Shown here: positions 11,686 through 21,938 of the stretch, piece by piece
Layout: each line of letters starts with the position of its first letter
Position numbering within the stretch: the first letter of the stretch is position 1
Assembly: GCF_900475315.1 (NCBI RefSeq)
Contig: NZ_LS483369.1
Location: forward strand, 1,674,001 to 1,738,000
Direction of reading: 5' to 3'
Source of the DNA: Neisseria cinerea
GTDB taxonomy: Bacteria > Pseudomonadota > Gammaproteobacteria > Burkholderiales > Neisseriaceae
DNA: 64,000 bases
Notes under the pieces: generated by a model
The model's database searches: none
Seen by the model: the letters and a program-made list of their open reading frames with translations, nothing else
Told to the model about the DNA's origin: nothing
Program-made: the position numbers and the translations under genes

Positions 11686-12057
11686 ATGCCAACTATCAAC
11701 CAATTGGTACGCAAAGGCCGTCAAAAGCCTGTGTACGTAAACAAAGTGCCTGCACTGGAAGCTTGCCCGCAAAAACGTGGCGTGTGCACCCGTGTATACA
11801 CAACTACCCCTAAAAAACCTAACTCTGCATTGCGTAAAGTGTGTAAAGTTCGCCTGACCAACGGTTTTGAAGTGATTTCATACATCGGTGGTGAAGGTCA
11901 TAACCTGCAAGAACACAGCGTTGTACTGATCCGCGGCGGTCGTGTAAAAGACTTGCCAGGTGTACGTTACCACACTGTACGCGGTTCTTTGGATACTGCA
12001 GGTGTTAAAGACCGTAAACAAGCCCGTTCTAAATACGGTGCTAAGCGTCCTAAATAA
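11686..12057 (+). CDS. rpsL: 30S ribosomal protein S12
   Basis: The 123-residue protein is normal length. The frame extends upstream, but ATG 11686 gives the standard N-terminus [11 protein letters not shown] with AGGACGAG before it. S12 lies at the decoding centre. The two streptomycin-resistance hot spots (Lys in [11 protein letters not shown] and Lys in [12 protein letters not shown]) carry the wild-type lysines, so the protein looks streptomycin-susceptible. It is the first gene of the str operon. Confidence 0.98.
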   Translation: MPTINQLVRKGRQKPVYVNKVPALEACPQKRGVCTRVYTTTPKKPNSALRKVCKVRLTNGFEVISYIGGEGHNLQEHSVVLIRGGRVKDLPGVRYHTVRGSLDTAGVKDRKQARSKYGAKRPK

Positions 12058-12174
12058 TTATCGGGACTCAAATAGGCACGTCGGCCGCCTAAGCTGAACA
12101 ACGGCCGAGTAAGTGAATACTCAATTGGGTATTCATGGGAATTGACCCAACTGAATAGATTAAAGGAAATTAAA
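12058..12174 (+). promoter_or_regulatory. rpsL-rpsG intercistronic region, possible S7 feedback site
   Basis: This 117-nt gap contains an imperfect inverted repeat GAATAC...GTATTC (about 12115-12134). In E. coli S7 represses str operon translation by binding this intercistronic region. Only the position and the presence of structure support that role here. Confidence 0.3.
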
Positions 12175-12645
12175 ATGCCAAGACGTAGAGAAGTCCCTAA
12201 GCGCGACGTACTGCCAGATCCTAAATTCGGCAGCGTTGAGCTGACTAAATTCATGAACGTATTGATGATTGACGGTAAAAAATCTGTTGCAGAACGTATT
12301 GTTTACGGTGCGCTGGAACAAATTGAGAAAAAAACCGGCAAAGTAGCAATCGAAGTATTTAACGAAGCCATTGCAAACGCCAAACCTATCGTGGAAGTGA
12401 AAAGCCGCCGTGTAGGTGGTGCAAACTACCAAGTTCCTGTTGAAGTTCGTCCTTCACGTCGTCTGGCTTTGGCAATGCGCTGGGTTCGTGACGCGGCCCG
12501 TAAACGTGGTGAGAAATCTATGGACCTGCGTTTGGCAGGCGAATTGATTGATGCGGCTGAAGGTCGTGGCGGTGCGTTGAAAAAACGTGAAGAAGTACAC
12601 CGCATGGCTGAAGCCAACAAAGCATTCTCTCACTTCCGTTTCTAA
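12175..12645 (+). CDS. rpsG: 30S ribosomal protein S7
   Basis: The 156-residue protein begins [20 protein letters not shown], the conserved S7 N-terminus. The frame is open upstream to 12142. ATG 12175 was chosen because AAAGGA precedes it and family members start there. S7 nucleates assembly of the 30S head and lines the E site. It lies 18 bp before fusA. Confidence 0.98.
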   Translation: MPRRREVPKRDVLPDPKFGSVELTKFMNVLMIDGKKSVAERIVYGALEQIEKKTGKVAIEVFNEAIANAKPIVEVKSRRVGGANYQVPVEVRPSRRLALAMRWVRDAARKRGEKSMDLRLAGELIDAAEGRGGALKKREEVHRMAEANKAFSHFRF

Positions 12646-12663
12646 TTTTGAAAGGCTAATAAA

Positions 12664-14769
12664 ATGGCTCGTAAGACCCCGATCAGCCTGTACCGTAATA
12701 TCGGTATTTCCGCCCATATTGACGCGGGTAAAACCACTACTACAGAACGTATTTTGTTCTATACCGGTTTGACTCACAAGTTGGGCGAGGTACATGATGG
12801 CGCGGCTACTACCGACTACATGGAACAAGAGCAAGAGCGTGGTATTACCATTACCTCTGCTGCCGTAACTTCCTACTGGTCCGGTATGGCGAAACAATTC
12901 CCTGAACACCGCTTCAACATCATCGATACCCCGGGACACGTTGACTTTACCGTAGAGGTAGAGCGTTCTATGCGTGTATTGGATGGTGCGGTAATGGTTT
13001 ACTGTGCGGTGGGTGGTGTTCAACCTCAATCCGAAACCGTATGGCGTCAAGCTAACAAATACCAAGTACCACGCTTGGCGTTTGTAAACAAAATGGACCG
13101 TCAAGGTGCAAACTTCTTCCGTGTTGTCGAGCAAATGAAAACCCGTTTGCGTGCAAACCCAGTGCCTATTGTTATTCCGGTGGGTGCAGAAGACAGTTTC
13201 ACCGGTGTTGTTGACCTGCTGAAAATGAAATCCATCATTTGGAATGAGGCCGATAAAGGTACGACCTTTACTTATGGCGACATTCCTGCCGAATTGGTTG
13301 AAACTGCCGAGGAATGGCGTCAAAACATGATTGAAGCCGCAGCAGAAGCCAGTGAAGAATTGATGGATAAATACTTGGGTGGCGATGAGCTGACCGAAGA
13401 AGAAATCGTAGGTGCATTGCGTCAACGTACTTTGGCAGGTGAAATCCAACCTATGTTGTGTGGTTCTGCATTTAAAAACAAAGGTGTTCAACGTATGTTG
13501 GACGCAGTTGTAGAGTTGTTGCCTGCTCCTACCGATATTCCTCCGGTTCAAGGTGTTAACCCTAACACTGAAGAAGCTGACAGCCGTCAAGCCAGCGATG
13601 AAGAGAAATTCTCTGCATTGGCGTTCAAAATGTTGAACGACAAATATGTTGGTCAATTGACCTTTATCCGCGTTTACTCTGGCGTTGTGAAATCCGGTGA
13701 TACCGTATTGAACTCAGTAAAAGGTACTCGTGAACGTATCGGCCGTTTGGTACAAATGACTGCTGCAGACCGTACTGAAATCGAAGAAGTACGCGCTGGT
13801 GATATTGCAGCCGCTATCGGTCTGAAAGACGTTACTACCGGTGAAACCCTGTGTGCTGAAAGCGCACCAATTATCTTGGAACGCATGGAATTCCCTGAGC
13901 CGGTAATCCATATTGCCGTTGAGCCGAAAACCAAAGCCGACCAAGAGAAAATGGGTATTGCCCTGAACCGTCTGGCTAAAGAAGACCCTTCTTTCCGTGT
14001 CCGTACAGACGAGGAATCCGGTCAAACCATTATTTCCGGTATGGGTGAGCTGCACTTGGAAATTATTGTAGACCGTATGAAACGTGAATTCGGTGTGGAA
14101 GCGAATATCGGTGCGCCTCAAGTGGCTTACCGTGAAACCATCCGCAAAGAAGTTGAAGCTGAATACAAACACGCCAAACAATCTGGTGGTAAAGGTCAAT
14201 ACGGTCACGTTGTGATCAAAATGGAACCTATGGAACCGGGTGGTGCAGGCTACGAATTTATCGACGAAATTAAAGGTGGTGTGATTCCTCGCGAATTTAT
14301 TCCGTCTGTCGATAAAGGTATCCGCGATACCCTGCCTAACGGTATCGTTGCAGGTTACCCAGTAGTTGACGTACGCGTACGTTTGATCTTCGGTTCCTCA
14401 CACGATGTCGACTCCTCTCAACTGGCCTTCGAATTGGCTGCTTCTCAAGCCTTCAAAGAAGGTATGCGTAAAGCCAATCCTGCTCTGCTTGAGCCAATCA
14501 TGGCAGTTGAAGTGGAAACCCCTGAAGAATACATGGGTGACGTAATGGGTGACTTGAACCGTCGTCGTGGCGTTGTATTGGGTATGGATGATGACGGTAT
14601 CGGCGGTAAGAAAGTCCGTGCCGAAGTACCTCTGGCAGAAATGTTCGGTTACTCAACCGACCTGCGTTCTGCAACCCAAGGCCGCGCTACTTACTCCATG
14701 GAGTTCAAAAAATACGCTGAAGCTCCTGCTCACGTAGCTGCTGCTGTAACTGAAGCCCGCAAAGGCTAA
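12664..14769 (+). CDS. fusA: Elongation factor G
   Basis: The 701-residue GTPase drives ribosomal translocation. The G1 motif AHIDAGKTT is near residue 18, the G2 region contains the RGIT motif, G3 is DTPGHVDF, and G4 is NKMDR. Domains II-V follow, with the domain IV region [11 protein letters not shown]. Start ATG follows AAAGG. It is the third gene of the str operon. Confidence 0.98.
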   Translation: MARKTPISLYRNIGISAHIDAGKTTTTERILFYTGLTHKLGEVHDGAATTDYMEQEQERGITITSAAVTSYWSGMAKQFPEHRFNIIDTPGHVDFTVEVERSMRVLDGAVMVYCAVGGVQPQSETVWRQANKYQVPRLAFVNKMDRQGANFFRVVEQMKTRLRANPVPIVIPVGAEDSFTGVVDLLKMKSIIWNEADKGTTFTYGDIPAELVETAEEWRQNMIEAAAEASEELMDKYLGGDELTEEEIVGALRQRTLAGEIQPMLCGSAFKNKGVQRMLDAVVELLPAPTDIPPVQGVNPNTEEADSRQASDEEKFSALAFKMLNDKYVGQLTFIRVYSGVVKSGDTVLNSVKGTRERIGRLVQMTAADRTEIEEVRAGDIAAAIGLKDVTTGETLCAESAPIILERMEFPEPVIHIAVEPKTKADQEKMGIALNRLAKEDPSFRVRTDEESGQTIISGMGELHLEIIVDRMKREFGVEANIGAPQVAYRETIRKEVEAEYKHAKQSGGKGQYGHVVIKMEPMEPGGAGYEFIDEIKGGVIPREFIPSVDKGIRDTLPNGIVAGYPVVDVRVRLIFGSSHDVDSSQLAFELAASQAFKEGMRKANPALLEPIMAVEVETPEEYMGDVMGDLNRRRGVVLGMDDDGIGGKKVRAEVPLAEMFGYSTDLRSATQGRATYSMEFKKYAEAPAHVAAAVTEARKG

Positions 14770-14777
14770 TTAGAAAA

Positions 14778-14813
14778 GGCCGTCTGAAACTGAAAATAAA
14801 TTTTCAGACGGCC
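14778..14813. repeat. Inverted DUS pair between fusA and tuf
   Basis: GGCCGTCTGAAA (14778-14789) pairs perfectly with TTTCAGACGGCC (14802-14813) around a 12-nt loop. The RNA would form a 12-bp stem, but the tail (ATTGTTCTTTAA) is only weakly T-rich. It may reduce read-through or stabilise the upstream mRNA end rather than terminate fully. Confidence 0.8.
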
Positions 14814-14854
14814 ATTGTTCTTTAATCGATCTTTATATGTAAAGGAATTAGCTC

Positions 14855-16039
14855 ATGGCTAAGGAAAAATTTGAACGTAGCAAACCGCACGTAAACGTTG
14901 GCACCATCGGTCACGTTGACCATGGTAAAACCACTCTGACTGCTGCTTTGACTACTATTTTGGCTAAAAAATTCGGTGGCGCTGCAAAAGCTTACGACCA
15001 AATCGACAACGCTCCCGAAGAAAAAGCCCGCGGTATTACCATTAATACCTCACACGTAGAATACGAAACCGAAACCCGCCACTACGCACACGTAGACTGC
15101 CCGGGTCACGCCGACTACGTTAAAAACATGATTACCGGTGCTGCCCAAATGGACGGTGCGATCTTGGTATGTTCCGCAGCTGACGGTCCTATGCCGCAAA
15201 CTCGCGAACACATCCTGTTGGCCCGCCAAGTAGGTGTACCTTACATCATCGTGTTCATGAACAAATGCGACATGGTTGACGATGCCGAGCTGTTGGAGCT
15301 GGTTGAAATGGAAATCCGTGACTTGCTGTCAAGCTACGACTTCCCAGGTGACGATTGCCCGATCGTACAAGGTTCTGCACTGAAAGCCTTGGAAGGCGAC
15401 GCTGCTTACGAAGAAAAAATCTTCGAATTGGCTGCTGCTCTGGACAGCTACATCCCAACACCTGAGCGTGCTGTGGACAAACCTTTCTTGTTGCCTATCG
15501 AAGATGTATTCTCTATCTCTGGCCGTGGTACAGTAGTAACCGGTCGTGTAGAGCGCGGTATCATCCACGTTGGTGACGAGATCGAAATCGTAGGTCTGAA
15601 AGAAACCCAAAAAACCACTTGTACCGGCGTTGAAATGTTCCGCAAACTGCTGGACGAAGGTCAAGCTGGTGACAACGTAGGTGTATTGCTGCGTGGTACT
15701 AAACGTGAAGACGTAGAGCGTGGTCAAGTATTGGCTAAACCGGGTACTATCACTCCTCACACCAAGTTCAAAGCAGAAGTATACGTACTGAGCAAAGAAG
15801 AGGGTGGTCGTCACACTCCGTTCTTCGCTAACTACCGTCCACAATTCTACTTCCGTACTACCGACGTAACCGGCGCGGTTACTTTGGAAGAAGGTGTAGA
15901 AATGGTAATGCCGGGTGAGAACGTAACCATTACTGTAGAACTGATTGCGCCTATCGCTATGGAAGAAGGTCTGCGCTTTGCGATTCGCGAAGGTGGCCGT
16001 ACCGTAGGTGCCGGCGTGGTTTCTTCTGTAATCGCTTAA
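14855..16039 (+). CDS. tuf: Elongation factor Tu
   Basis: The 394-residue GTPase delivers aminoacyl-tRNA to the A site. Motifs are complete: GHVDHGKTT (G1), the RGIT effector region, DCPGHADY (G3) and NKCDMVD (G4). Domains II and III follow and end with [10 protein letters not shown]. Neisseria genomes usually carry a second copy upstream of secE-nusG, outside this window, so this would be the str-operon copy. The rpsJ start follows 17 bp after the stop, which makes str and rpsJ one transcript. Confidence 0.98.
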   Translation: MAKEKFERSKPHVNVGTIGHVDHGKTTLTAALTTILAKKFGGAAKAYDQIDNAPEEKARGITINTSHVEYETETRHYAHVDCPGHADYVKNMITGAAQMDGAILVCSAADGPMPQTREHILLARQVGVPYIIVFMNKCDMVDDAELLELVEMEIRDLLSSYDFPGDDCPIVQGSALKALEGDAAYEEKIFELAAALDSYIPTPERAVDKPFLLPIEDVFSISGRGTVVTGRVERGIIHVGDEIEIVGLKETQKTTCTGVEMFRKLLDEGQAGDNVGVLLRGTKREDVERGQVLAKPGTITPHTKFKAEVYVLSKEEGGRHTPFFANYRPQFYFRTTDVTGAVTLEEGVEMVMPGENVTITVELIAPIAMEEGLRFAIREGGRTVGAGVVSSVIA

Positions 16040-16056
16040 TTGAAGGATATTGATAA

Positions 16057-16368
16057 ATGGCAAACCAAAAAATCCGTATCCGCCTGAAAGCTTATGATTA
16101 CAGCCTGATCGACCGTTCTGCCCAAGAAATTGTTGAAACTGCAAAACGTACTGGCGCCGTTGTAAAAGGCCCGATTCCGTTGCCGACTAAAATCGAGCGC
16201 TTCAACATTCTGCGTTCTCCACACGTGAATAAAACTTCTCGTGAACAATTGGAAATCCGCACCCACTTGCGCCTGATGGACATCGTGGATTGGACTGATA
16301 AAACTACTGAAGCACTAATGAAGCTGGACTTACCTGCAGGTGTTGATGTAGAAATCAAAGTTCAATAA
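16057..16368 (+). CDS. rpsJ: 30S ribosomal protein S10
   Basis: The 103-residue protein is full-length S10, a 30S head protein and, as NusE, a partner of NusB and NusG in antitermination. Position 57, where V57M gives tetracycline resistance in gonococci, is the wild-type valine ([11 protein letters not shown]). The gene is attached to the str operon end. It is separated from the rest of the S10 operon by a terminator and a ~750-bp relic region, instead of leading rplC directly as in E. coli. Confidence 0.98.
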   Translation: MANQKIRIRLKAYDYSLIDRSAQEIVETAKRTGAVVKGPIPLPTKIERFNILRSPHVNKTSREQLEIRTHLRLMDIVDWTDKTTEALMKLDLPAGVDVEIKVQ

Positions 16369-16382
16369 TTAGGACTACTGAG

Positions 16383-16420
16383 AATCCCCAAGCAATAAAT
16401 GCTTGGGGATTTTTTATTTT
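16383..16420 (+). terminator. Rho-independent terminator after rpsJ
   Basis: AATCCCCAAGCA (16383-16394) pairs perfectly with TGCTTGGGGATT (16400-16411), followed by TTTTATTTT. This is a strong intrinsic terminator that ends the str-rpsJ transcript. Confidence 0.92.
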
Positions 16421-16535
16421 ATGCCGTCTGAAAATATGAGGAGGAATAACAGATTCAAGACAAAACAGTAAAATTAAAAAAGTATGTGCCGGGGAAATTA
16501 GCTTATTTTTTACTTCAGAAATTTTCAGACGGCAT
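16421..16535. repeat. Pair of inverted DUS copies flanking ~90 bp
   Basis: ATGCCGTCTGAA at 16421-16432 and its reverse complement TTCAGACGGCAT at 16524-16535. The 91 bp between them show no gene. The second copy lies just before the truncated hydrophobic frame, as if a DUS-bounded exchange had removed its start. Confidence 0.75.
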
Positions 16536-16550
16536 TACACGATATTTTTT

Positions 16551-16715
16551 AGTGAACAATATCGGCAGTGCGCTAGAAAAAATATTGGGGCTGCGGGAGA
16601 TGCAGTTAAAAAAGTTGTTTCAACGATAACGAGCGGCGTCGGGACGCTGATCGGTGGTGCTGCAAAAGCGATTGGAGGGATGATTAGCATGTTTGCCTCT
16701 TTGTTTGGCTGGTAG
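16551..16715 (+). pseudogene. Relic of a small hydrophobic protein (C-terminal part only)
   Basis: A frame ending in TAG at 16713-16715 reads AGDAVKKVVSTITSGV, GGAAKAIGGMIS, then MFASLFGW. It is glycine/alanine-rich and amphipathic. No start codon or ribosome site precedes it and it runs back into a DUS. Its stop lies inside the AGGAG that serves the next relic, so the two were probably one transcription unit. I do not recognise the family. Confidence 0.45.
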
Positions 16716-16723
16716 GAGCACAT

Positions 16724-16893
16724 ATGCATCGTTACCGTATTTCTGAAATTGGGCAAAAGGTCACAGCAGCCGATTTCCGTCCTTTGGATGTCTTGCTTGT
16801 CGGTGCGACAAGTGTCGGCAAGTCTTCAATCTTAAATGTTTTCATCTCAAAGAAATAATGGATGCAGTCATCAACCATATTCCGGTTTGTTGA
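16724..16893 (+). pseudogene. Truncated P-loop GTPase relic
   Basis: ATG 16724 has AGGAG 5 nt upstream and opens a 44-codon frame (ends 16858) beginning MHRYRISEIGQKVTAADF. It includes a clear Walker A/G1 motif, LLVGATSVGKSS, and stops almost at once. A second short frame overlaps the stop (TAATG, 16858-16893, MDAVINHIPVC) and may be a displaced fragment of the same protein. The arrangement suggests a membrane-associated or ribosome-associated small GTPase of the kind with a GATGxGKSS P-loop, now deleted internally. Loss of function is clear; the exact family is inference. Confidence 0.55.
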
Positions 16894-16950
16894 AGAAAGA
16901 TGAATACGCTGTGATGATTGGATACAGGCCTTTTGAAAGAGTCCGATCCT

Positions 16951-16986
16951 ATGCCGTCTGAAGATTCAAAACGTTTCAGGCGGCAT
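16951..16986. repeat. Inverted DUS pair with one degenerate arm, before the S10 promoter
   Basis: ATGCCGTCTGAA (16951-16962) faces TTCAGGCGGCAT (16975-16986), which has one change from the DUS. The repeat ends the relic region. The remaining bases to rplC hold the promoter and leader. Confidence 0.75.
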
Positions 16987-17001
16987 ATTTAGATATTTTT
17001 G

Positions 17002-17031
17002 TTGATATTTCTTTGACTTGTCGGATATAAT
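17002..17031 (+). promoter_or_regulatory. Predicted promoter for the S10 operon (rplC onward)
   Basis: TTGATA (17002-17007) and TATAAT (17026-17031) are separated by 18 bp. The start would leave a leader of about 85 nt before rplC, which could hold autoregulatory structure as in the L4-controlled S10 leader of E. coli; I did not resolve one. Confidence 0.65.
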
Positions 17032-17121
17032 GTCTGACTTGGTACATTCGTGCCAAGTTTAACTTTGTCTGAAAGACAGGCCAATCGTAGCCTGTCCCTT
17101 TACTTTAAAAGGAAAATAATC

Positions 17122-17766
17122 ATGACTTTAGGTCTGGTTGGGCGCAAAGTTGGTATGACCCGCGTGTTCGACGAACAAGGTGTTTCTGTTCCGGTAACCG
17201 TTTTGGATATGTCTGCCAACCGCGTTACACAAGTAAAATCCAAAGATGCTGACGGCTATACTGCCGTTCAAGTTACCTTTGGTCAGAAAAAAGCTAACCG
17301 TGTCAATAAAGCCGAAGCTGGACACTTTGCAAAAGCAGGTGTTGAAGCCGGTCGCGGTTTGATTGAGTTTGCTTTGACTGAAGAAAAACTGGCTGAATTG
17401 AAGGCCGGTGACGAAATTACCGTTTCTATGTTTGAAGTCGGTCAACTGGTTGATGTAACCGGTACCTCTAAAGGTAAAGGTTTCTCTGGTACGATCAAAC
17501 GTCATAACTTCGGTGCTCAACGTACTTCCCACGGTAACTCCCGTTCTCACCGTGTTCCAGGCTCTATCGGTATGGCGCAAGACCCGGGTCGCGTGTTCCC
17601 TGGTAAACGCATGGCCGGTCAATACGGTAACACCAAAGCAACTGTCCAAAAACTGGAAGTTGTACGTGTTGATGCAGAACGCCAACTGCTGTTGGTCAAG
17701 GGTGCTGTTCCGGGTGCGGTCAACAGCGATGTTGTAGTTCGTCCTAGCGTGAAAGTAGGTGCGTAA
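17122..17766 (+). CDS. rplC: 50S ribosomal protein L3
   Basis: The 214-residue protein starts at ATG 17122 ([15 protein letters not shown]) with AAAAGGA upstream. The open frame extends to 17050, but that part is leader. The conserved central loop ([15 protein letters not shown]) reaches the peptidyl transferase centre. L3 is one of two proteins that start 50S assembly. The stop overlaps the rplD start (TAATG). Confidence 0.97.
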   Translation: MTLGLVGRKVGMTRVFDEQGVSVPVTVLDMSANRVTQVKSKDADGYTAVQVTFGQKKANRVNKAEAGHFAKAGVEAGRGLIEFALTEEKLAELKAGDEITVSMFEVGQLVDVTGTSKGKGFSGTIKRHNFGAQRTSHGNSRSHRVPGSIGMAQDPGRVFPGKRMAGQYGNTKATVQKLEVVRVDAERQLLLVKGAVPGAVNSDVVVRPSVKVGA

Positions 17767-18386
17767 TGGAATTGAAAGTAATTGACGCTAAAGGACAAGT
17801 TTCAGGCAGTCTGTCTGTTTCTGATGCTTTGTTCGCTCGCGAATACAATGAAGCGTTGGTTCATCAGCTGGTAAATGCCTACCTGGCAAACGCCCGCTCT
17901 GGTAACCGCGCTCAAAAAACCCGTGCCGAAGTAAAACACTCAACCAAAAAACCATGGCGTCAAAAAGGTACCGGCCGTGCACGTTCCGGTATGACTTCTT
18001 CTCCGCTGTGGCGTAAAGGTGGTCGCGCGTTCCCGAACAAACCTGACGAAAACTTCACTCAAAAAGTAAACCGTAAAATGTACCGTGCTGGTATGGCGAC
18101 TATTCTGTCCCAATTGGCTCGTGACGAGCGTTTGTTTGCTATCGAAGCGTTGACTGCTGAAACTCCTAAAACCAAAGTTTTTGCTGAACAAGTGAAAAAT
18201 CTGGGTCTGGAGCAAGTGTTGTTTGTAACCAAACAGCTCGACGAGAATGTTTACTTGGCTTCACGCAACTTGCCAAACGTGTTGGTTTTGGAAGCTCAAC
18301 AAGTTGATCCTTACAGCTTGCTGCGTTACAAAAAAGTAATCATCACTAAAGATGCGGTTGCACAATTAGAGGAGCAATGGGTATGA
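17766..18386 (+). CDS. rplD: 50S ribosomal protein L4
   Basis: The 206-residue protein has the extended loop ([14 protein letters not shown]) that lines the exit tunnel and contacts macrolides. In E. coli L4 also represses the S10 operon by transcription attenuation and translation control. It is coupled to rplC by a one-base overlap and to rplW by ATGA-type overlap. Confidence 0.98.
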   Translation: MELKVIDAKGQVSGSLSVSDALFAREYNEALVHQLVNAYLANARSGNRAQKTRAEVKHSTKKPWRQKGTGRARSGMTSSPLWRKGGRAFPNKPDENFTQKVNRKMYRAGMATILSQLARDERLFAIEALTAETPKTKVFAEQVKNLGLEQVLFVTKQLDENVYLASRNLPNVLVLEAQQVDPYSLLRYKKVIITKDAVAQLEEQWV

Positions 18387-18697
18387 ATCAACAACGTTTG
18401 ACTCAAGTGATTTTGGCACCTATCGTTTCTGAAAAAAGCAACGTATTGGCTGAAAAACGCAACCAAATGACGTTTAAAGTCTTGGCAAATGCAACCAAAC
18501 CTGAAATCAAAGCTGCTGTTGAGCTGCTGTTTGGTGTTCAAGTTGCTTCTGTAACTACCGTTACAACTAAAGGCAAAACTAAGCGTTTTGGTCGTACTTT
18601 GGGCCGCCGCAGCGATGTTAAAAAAGCTTATGTAAGCTTGGCAGCCGGTCAAGAGTTGGATTTGGAAGCCGCTGCTGCAGCTGCAGATAAGGAATAA
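18383..18697 (+). CDS. rplW: 50S ribosomal protein L23
   Basis: L23 lies at the tunnel exit and docks trigger factor, SRP and the Sec translocon. Two in-frame starts exist. ATG 18377 is only 2 nt from the GAGGAG site, while ATG 18383 is 8 nt away and overlaps the rplD stop as ATGA. I therefore prefer 18383 (104 residues, [13 protein letters not shown]), though databases may use 18377 (106). The C-terminus has an alanine-rich tail ([12 protein letters not shown]). Confidence 0.95.
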   Translation: MNQQRLTQVILAPIVSEKSNVLAEKRNQMTFKVLANATKPEIKAAVELLFGVQVASVTTVTTKGKTKRFGRTLGRRSDVKKAYVSLAAGQELDLEAAAAAADKE

Positions 18698-18702
18698 ACA
18701 AA

Positions 18703-19536
18703 ATGGCAATCGTTAAAATGAAGCCAACTTCTGCAGGCCGTCGCGGCATGGTTCGCGTGGTAACAGAAGGTTTGCACAAAGGTGCGCCTTATGCACCTTT
18801 GCTCGAAAAGAAAAATTCTACTGCCGGTCGTAACCATAATGGTCATATCACCACCCGTCATAAAGGCGGCGGTCATAAACACCATTACCGTGTTGTAGAC
18901 TTTAAACGTAACAAAGACGGTATCCCTGCAAAAGTAGAGCGTATCGAATACGATCCTAACCGCACTGCCTTTATTGCATTGTTGTGCTATGCAGACGGCG
19001 AACGTCGCTACATCATCGCTCCTCGCGGTATTCAAGCCGGTGCTGTATTGGTTTCCGGTGCTGAAGCTGCCATCAAAGTAGGTAACACCCTGCCAATCCG
19101 CAATATTCCCGTTGGTACGACTATCCACTGTATCGAAATGAAACCTGGTAAAGGTGCACAAATTGCACGTTCTGCCGGTGCTTCTGCGGTATTGCTGGCT
19201 AAAGAAGGCGCATACGCTCAAGTCCGTCTGCGCTCTGGCGAAGTTCGTAAAATCAACGTAAATTGCCGTGCAACCATCGGTGAAGTCGGTAACGAAGAGC
19301 AAAGCCTGAAGAAAATCGGTAAAGCCGGTGCTAATCGTTGGCGCGGTATTCGTCCGACCGTTCGTGGTGTTGTGATGAACCCTGTCGATCACCCGCATGG
19401 TGGTGGTGAAGGTCGTACCGGTGAAGCTCGCGAACCGGTTAGCCCATGGGGTACTCCTGCTAAAGGCTACCGCACTCGTAATAACAAACGCACGGATAAC
19501 ATGATTGTTCGTCGTCGTTACTCAAATAAAGGTTAA
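18703..19536 (+). CDS. rplB: 50S ribosomal protein L2
   Basis: The 277-residue protein is full-length L2. It binds domain IV of 23S rRNA, bridges the subunits, and carries near residue 230 the conserved HPHGGGEG loop close to the peptidyl transferase centre. The C-terminus is basic (KTGTRNN-like [15 protein letters not shown]). The gene sits 5 bp after rplW. Confidence 0.98.
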
Positions 19537-19541
19537 TTAGT

Positions 19542-19820
19542 ATGGCTCGTTCATTGAAAAAAGGCCCATATGTAGACCTGCATTTGCTGAAAAAAGTAGA
19601 TGCTGCTCGTGCAAGCAACGATAAGCGCCCGATTAAAACTTGGTCTCGTCGTTCTACCATTCTGCCTGATTTTATCGGTCTGACCATTGCTGTACACAAC
19701 GGCCGCACTCATGTGCCCGTGTTTATCAGTGATAACATGGTTGGTCATAAATTAGGTGAATTCTCATTGACCCGTACCTTTAAAGGCCACCTGGCTGATA
19801 AAAAGGCTAAAAAGAAATAA
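19542..19820 (+). CDS. rpsS: 30S ribosomal protein S19
   Basis: The 92-residue protein starts [19 protein letters not shown] and has the conserved [21 protein letters not shown] core. S19 binds S13 in the 30S head and contacts A-site tRNA. It is tightly packed between rplB and rplV. Confidence 0.98.
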
Positions 19821-19828
19821 GGTGAATC

Positions 19829-20158
19829 ATGAGAGTAAATGCACAACATAAAAATGCCCGTATCTCTGCTCAAAAGGCTCGTTTGGTAGCTGATTTGATT
19901 CGTGGTAAAGACGTTGCCCAAGCTTTGAATATTTTGACTTTCAGTCCTAAAAAAGGTGCTGAGTTGATTAAAAAAGTATTGGAATCAGCTATTGCTAATG
20001 CTGAGCACAATAACGGTGCTGACATTGATGAGTTGAAAGTAGTAACTATCTTTGTTGACAAAGGTCCAAGCTTGAAACGTTTCCAAGCTCGTGCCAAAGG
20101 TCGCGGTAACCGCATTGAAAAACAAACTTGTCATATCAATGTGACAGTGGGCAACTAA
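19829..20158 (+). CDS. rplV: 50S ribosomal protein L22
   Basis: The 109-residue protein has the globular domain plus the long beta-hairpin ([19 protein letters not shown]) that lines the exit tunnel, where macrolide-resistance changes occur in other species. No duplication or deletion is visible in the hairpin. ATG follows AAGGTGA, 8 bp after rpsS. Confidence 0.98.
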   Translation: MRVNAQHKNARISAQKARLVADLIRGKDVAQALNILTFSPKKGAELIKKVLESAIANAEHNNGADIDELKVVTIFVDKGPSLKRFQARAKGRGNRIEKQTCHINVTVGN

Positions 20159-20167
20159 GGAAAAGCT

Positions 20168-20863
20168 ATGGGACAAAAGATTAACCCTACAGGCTTTCGC
20201 CTGGCGGTAACTAAAGACTGGGCTTCAAAATGGTTTGCTAAAAGCACCGACTTTTCTGCTGTTTTGAAACAAGATATTGATGTTCGTAACTACCTGCGTA
20301 AAAAATTGGCGAATGCTTCTGTTGGTCGCGTAGTTATTGAACGTCCTGCAAAATCTGCACGTATTACCATCCATTCCGCCCGTCCAGGCGTAGTAATTGG
20401 TAAAAAAGGTGAGGATATCGAAGTTCTGAAACGTGATTTGCAAGCCTTGATGGGTGTGCCTGTTCATGTGAATATTGAAGAAATCCGTAAACCTGAATTG
20501 GATGCACAAATTATTGCTGATGGTATTGCTCAGCAATTGGAAAAACGCGTTCAATTCCGCCGTGCTATGAAACGTGCTATGCAAAATGCTATGCGTTCAG
20601 GAGCAAAAGGTATCAAGATTATGACCTCAGGTCGTCTGAATGGTGCGGATATTGCTCGTAGCGAATGGTATCGTGAAGGTCGTGTACCTCTGCATACTTT
20701 GCGTGCAAACGTAGATTATGCGACTAGCGAAGCTCATACCACTTATGGCGTGCTGGGTCTGAAAGTTTGGGTTTATACTGAAGGTAATGTGAAGACTTCA
20801 GCTAAATCTGAGCATGAAAAGAAACAAAGAAAGGCAGGTGGACGTAATGCTGCAGCCAACTAG
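20168..20863 (+). CDS. rpsC: 30S ribosomal protein S3
   Basis: The 231-residue protein has an N-terminal KH domain with the GxxG-type loop ([14 protein letters not shown]) and a C-terminal domain that, with S4 and S5, surrounds the mRNA entry tunnel and contributes helicase activity. The end overlaps rplP by 17 nt, so translation is probably coupled. Confidence 0.98.
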   Translation: MGQKINPTGFRLAVTKDWASKWFAKSTDFSAVLKQDIDVRNYLRKKLANASVGRVVIERPAKSARITIHSARPGVVIGKKGEDIEVLKRDLQALMGVPVHVNIEEIRKPELDAQIIADGIAQQLEKRVQFRRAMKRAMQNAMRSGAKGIKIMTSGRLNGADIARSEWYREGRVPLHTLRANVDYATSEAHTTYGVLGLKVWVYTEGNVKTSAKSEHEKKQRKAGGRNAAAN

Positions 20864-21263
20864 ACTGAAATACCGCAAGCAACAAAAAGGTCGCAATACT
20901 GGTATTGCTACTCGCGGTAATAAAGTAAGTTTCGGTGAGTTCGGTTTGAAAGCCGTTGGTCGTGGTCGTTTGACTGCCCGCCAGATCGAAGCTGCTCGTC
21001 GTACGATGACTCGCCACATTAAACGTGGTGGTCGTATTTGGATTCGTGTATTCCCTGACAAACCAATTACTGAAAAACCTATTCAAGTTCGTATGGGTGG
21101 CGGTAAAGGTAACGTGGAATATTACATTGCCGAAATCAAACCAGGCAAAGTGTTGTATGAAATGGACGGTGTTCCAGAGGCTTTGGCTCGTGAAGCATTT
21201 GAATTAGCTGCTGCCAAATTGCCTATTCCTACGACCTTTGTAGTAAGACAGGTAGGTCAATAA
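20847..21263 (+). CDS. rplP: 50S ribosomal protein L16
   Basis: The 138-residue protein starts at ATG 20847 ([17 protein letters not shown]), inside the end of rpsC. An in-frame upstream ATG at 20814 was rejected because family members begin at MLQP and AGGTGG precedes the chosen start. L16 positions A-site tRNA near the peptidyl transferase centre. The stop overlaps the rpmC start by one base. Confidence 0.97.
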   Translation: MLQPTRLKYRKQQKGRNTGIATRGNKVSFGEFGLKAVGRGRLTARQIEAARRTMTRHIKRGGRIWIRVFPDKPITEKPIQVRMGGGKGNVEYYIAEIKPGKVLYEMDGVPEALAREAFELAAAKLPIPTTFVVRQVGQ

Positions 21264-21454
21264 TGAAAGCAAATGAATTGAAAGACAAATCTATTGAGCA
21301 ATTAAATGCAGATTTGTTGGACTTGTTGAAGGCTCAATTTGGCTTACGTATGCAAAATGCAACTGGTCAGTTGGGTAAACCAAGTGAATTAAAACGTGTA
21401 CGTCGCGATATTGCTCGTATTAAAACCATTTTAACTGAAAAAGGTGCTAAGTAA
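21263..21454 (+). CDS. rpmC: 50S ribosomal protein L29
   Basis: The 63-residue helical-hairpin protein ([19 protein letters not shown]) is next to L23 at the tunnel exit. It overlaps both rplP and rpsQ by single bases (TAATG), a continuous coupled chain. Confidence 0.97.
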   Translation: MKANELKDKSIEQLNADLLDLLKAQFGLRMQNATGQLGKPSELKRVRRDIARIKTILTEKGAK

Positions 21455-21717
21455 TGAGCGAAAATAAAAATGTTCGTACTTTGCAAGGCAAAGTGGTAAG
21501 CGACAAGATGGACAAAACCGTTACGGTATTGGTTGAACGTAAAGTAAAACATCCTCTGTACGGTAAAATTATCCGTTTATCAACTAAAATCCATGCCCAT
21601 GATGAAAGCAATCAATATGGGATTGGTGATGTAGTAGTAATTGCGGAGACTCGTCCACTGTCAAAAACCAAATCTTGGGTTGTTAAAGAACTGGTTGAGA
21701 AGGCACGTGCTGTTTAG
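21454..21717 (+). CDS. rpsQ: 30S ribosomal protein S17
   Basis: The 87-residue OB-fold protein ([24 protein letters not shown]) is an early 16S rRNA binder. It is the last gene of the S10 operon. A 221-bp gap follows before rplN. Confidence 0.97.
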   Translation: MSENKNVRTLQGKVVSDKMDKTVTVLVERKVKHPLYGKIIRLSTKIHAHDESNQYGIGDVVVIAETRPLSKTKSWVVKELVEKARAV

Positions 21718-21742
21718 AAATTAAGACAGTTAGCTTTAATAG

Positions 21743-21789
21743 GAAACGAAGTATTGCGCCAAAGTAAATTTGAGTGTAAACTTCGTTTC
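21743..21789 (+). terminator. Inverted repeat at the S10/spc operon boundary
   Basis: GAAACGAAGT (21743-21752) pairs perfectly with ACTTCGTTTC (21780-21789) across a 27-nt loop, followed by TTATCTTTC. It is at the place where E. coli separates the S10 and spc operons. It could be a weak terminator or part of an untranslated leader. The remaining ~150 nt to rplN contain a small TCCC-CTTC-GGGA hairpin (about 21816-21827) and no gene. Confidence 0.4.
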
Positions 21790-21938
21790 TTATCTTTCAG
21801 TTTCTTCTGGAAGTTCTCCCCTTCGGGATCCAAGACTGGTTTACTAGAACCTTGATGGTTTCATTTAATAAGCAGCTGTAGTTAGGTGCAAGTTATATGA
21901 AAGTGGTAAATTAAGTTGGTTAATTTAAAGGTACTAAT

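Noticed and set aside
17013-17031. TTGACT and TATAAT before rplC read as one promoter
   Set aside because: The spacing is only 7 bp. TTGATA at 17002 with an 18-bp spacer is the better -35.
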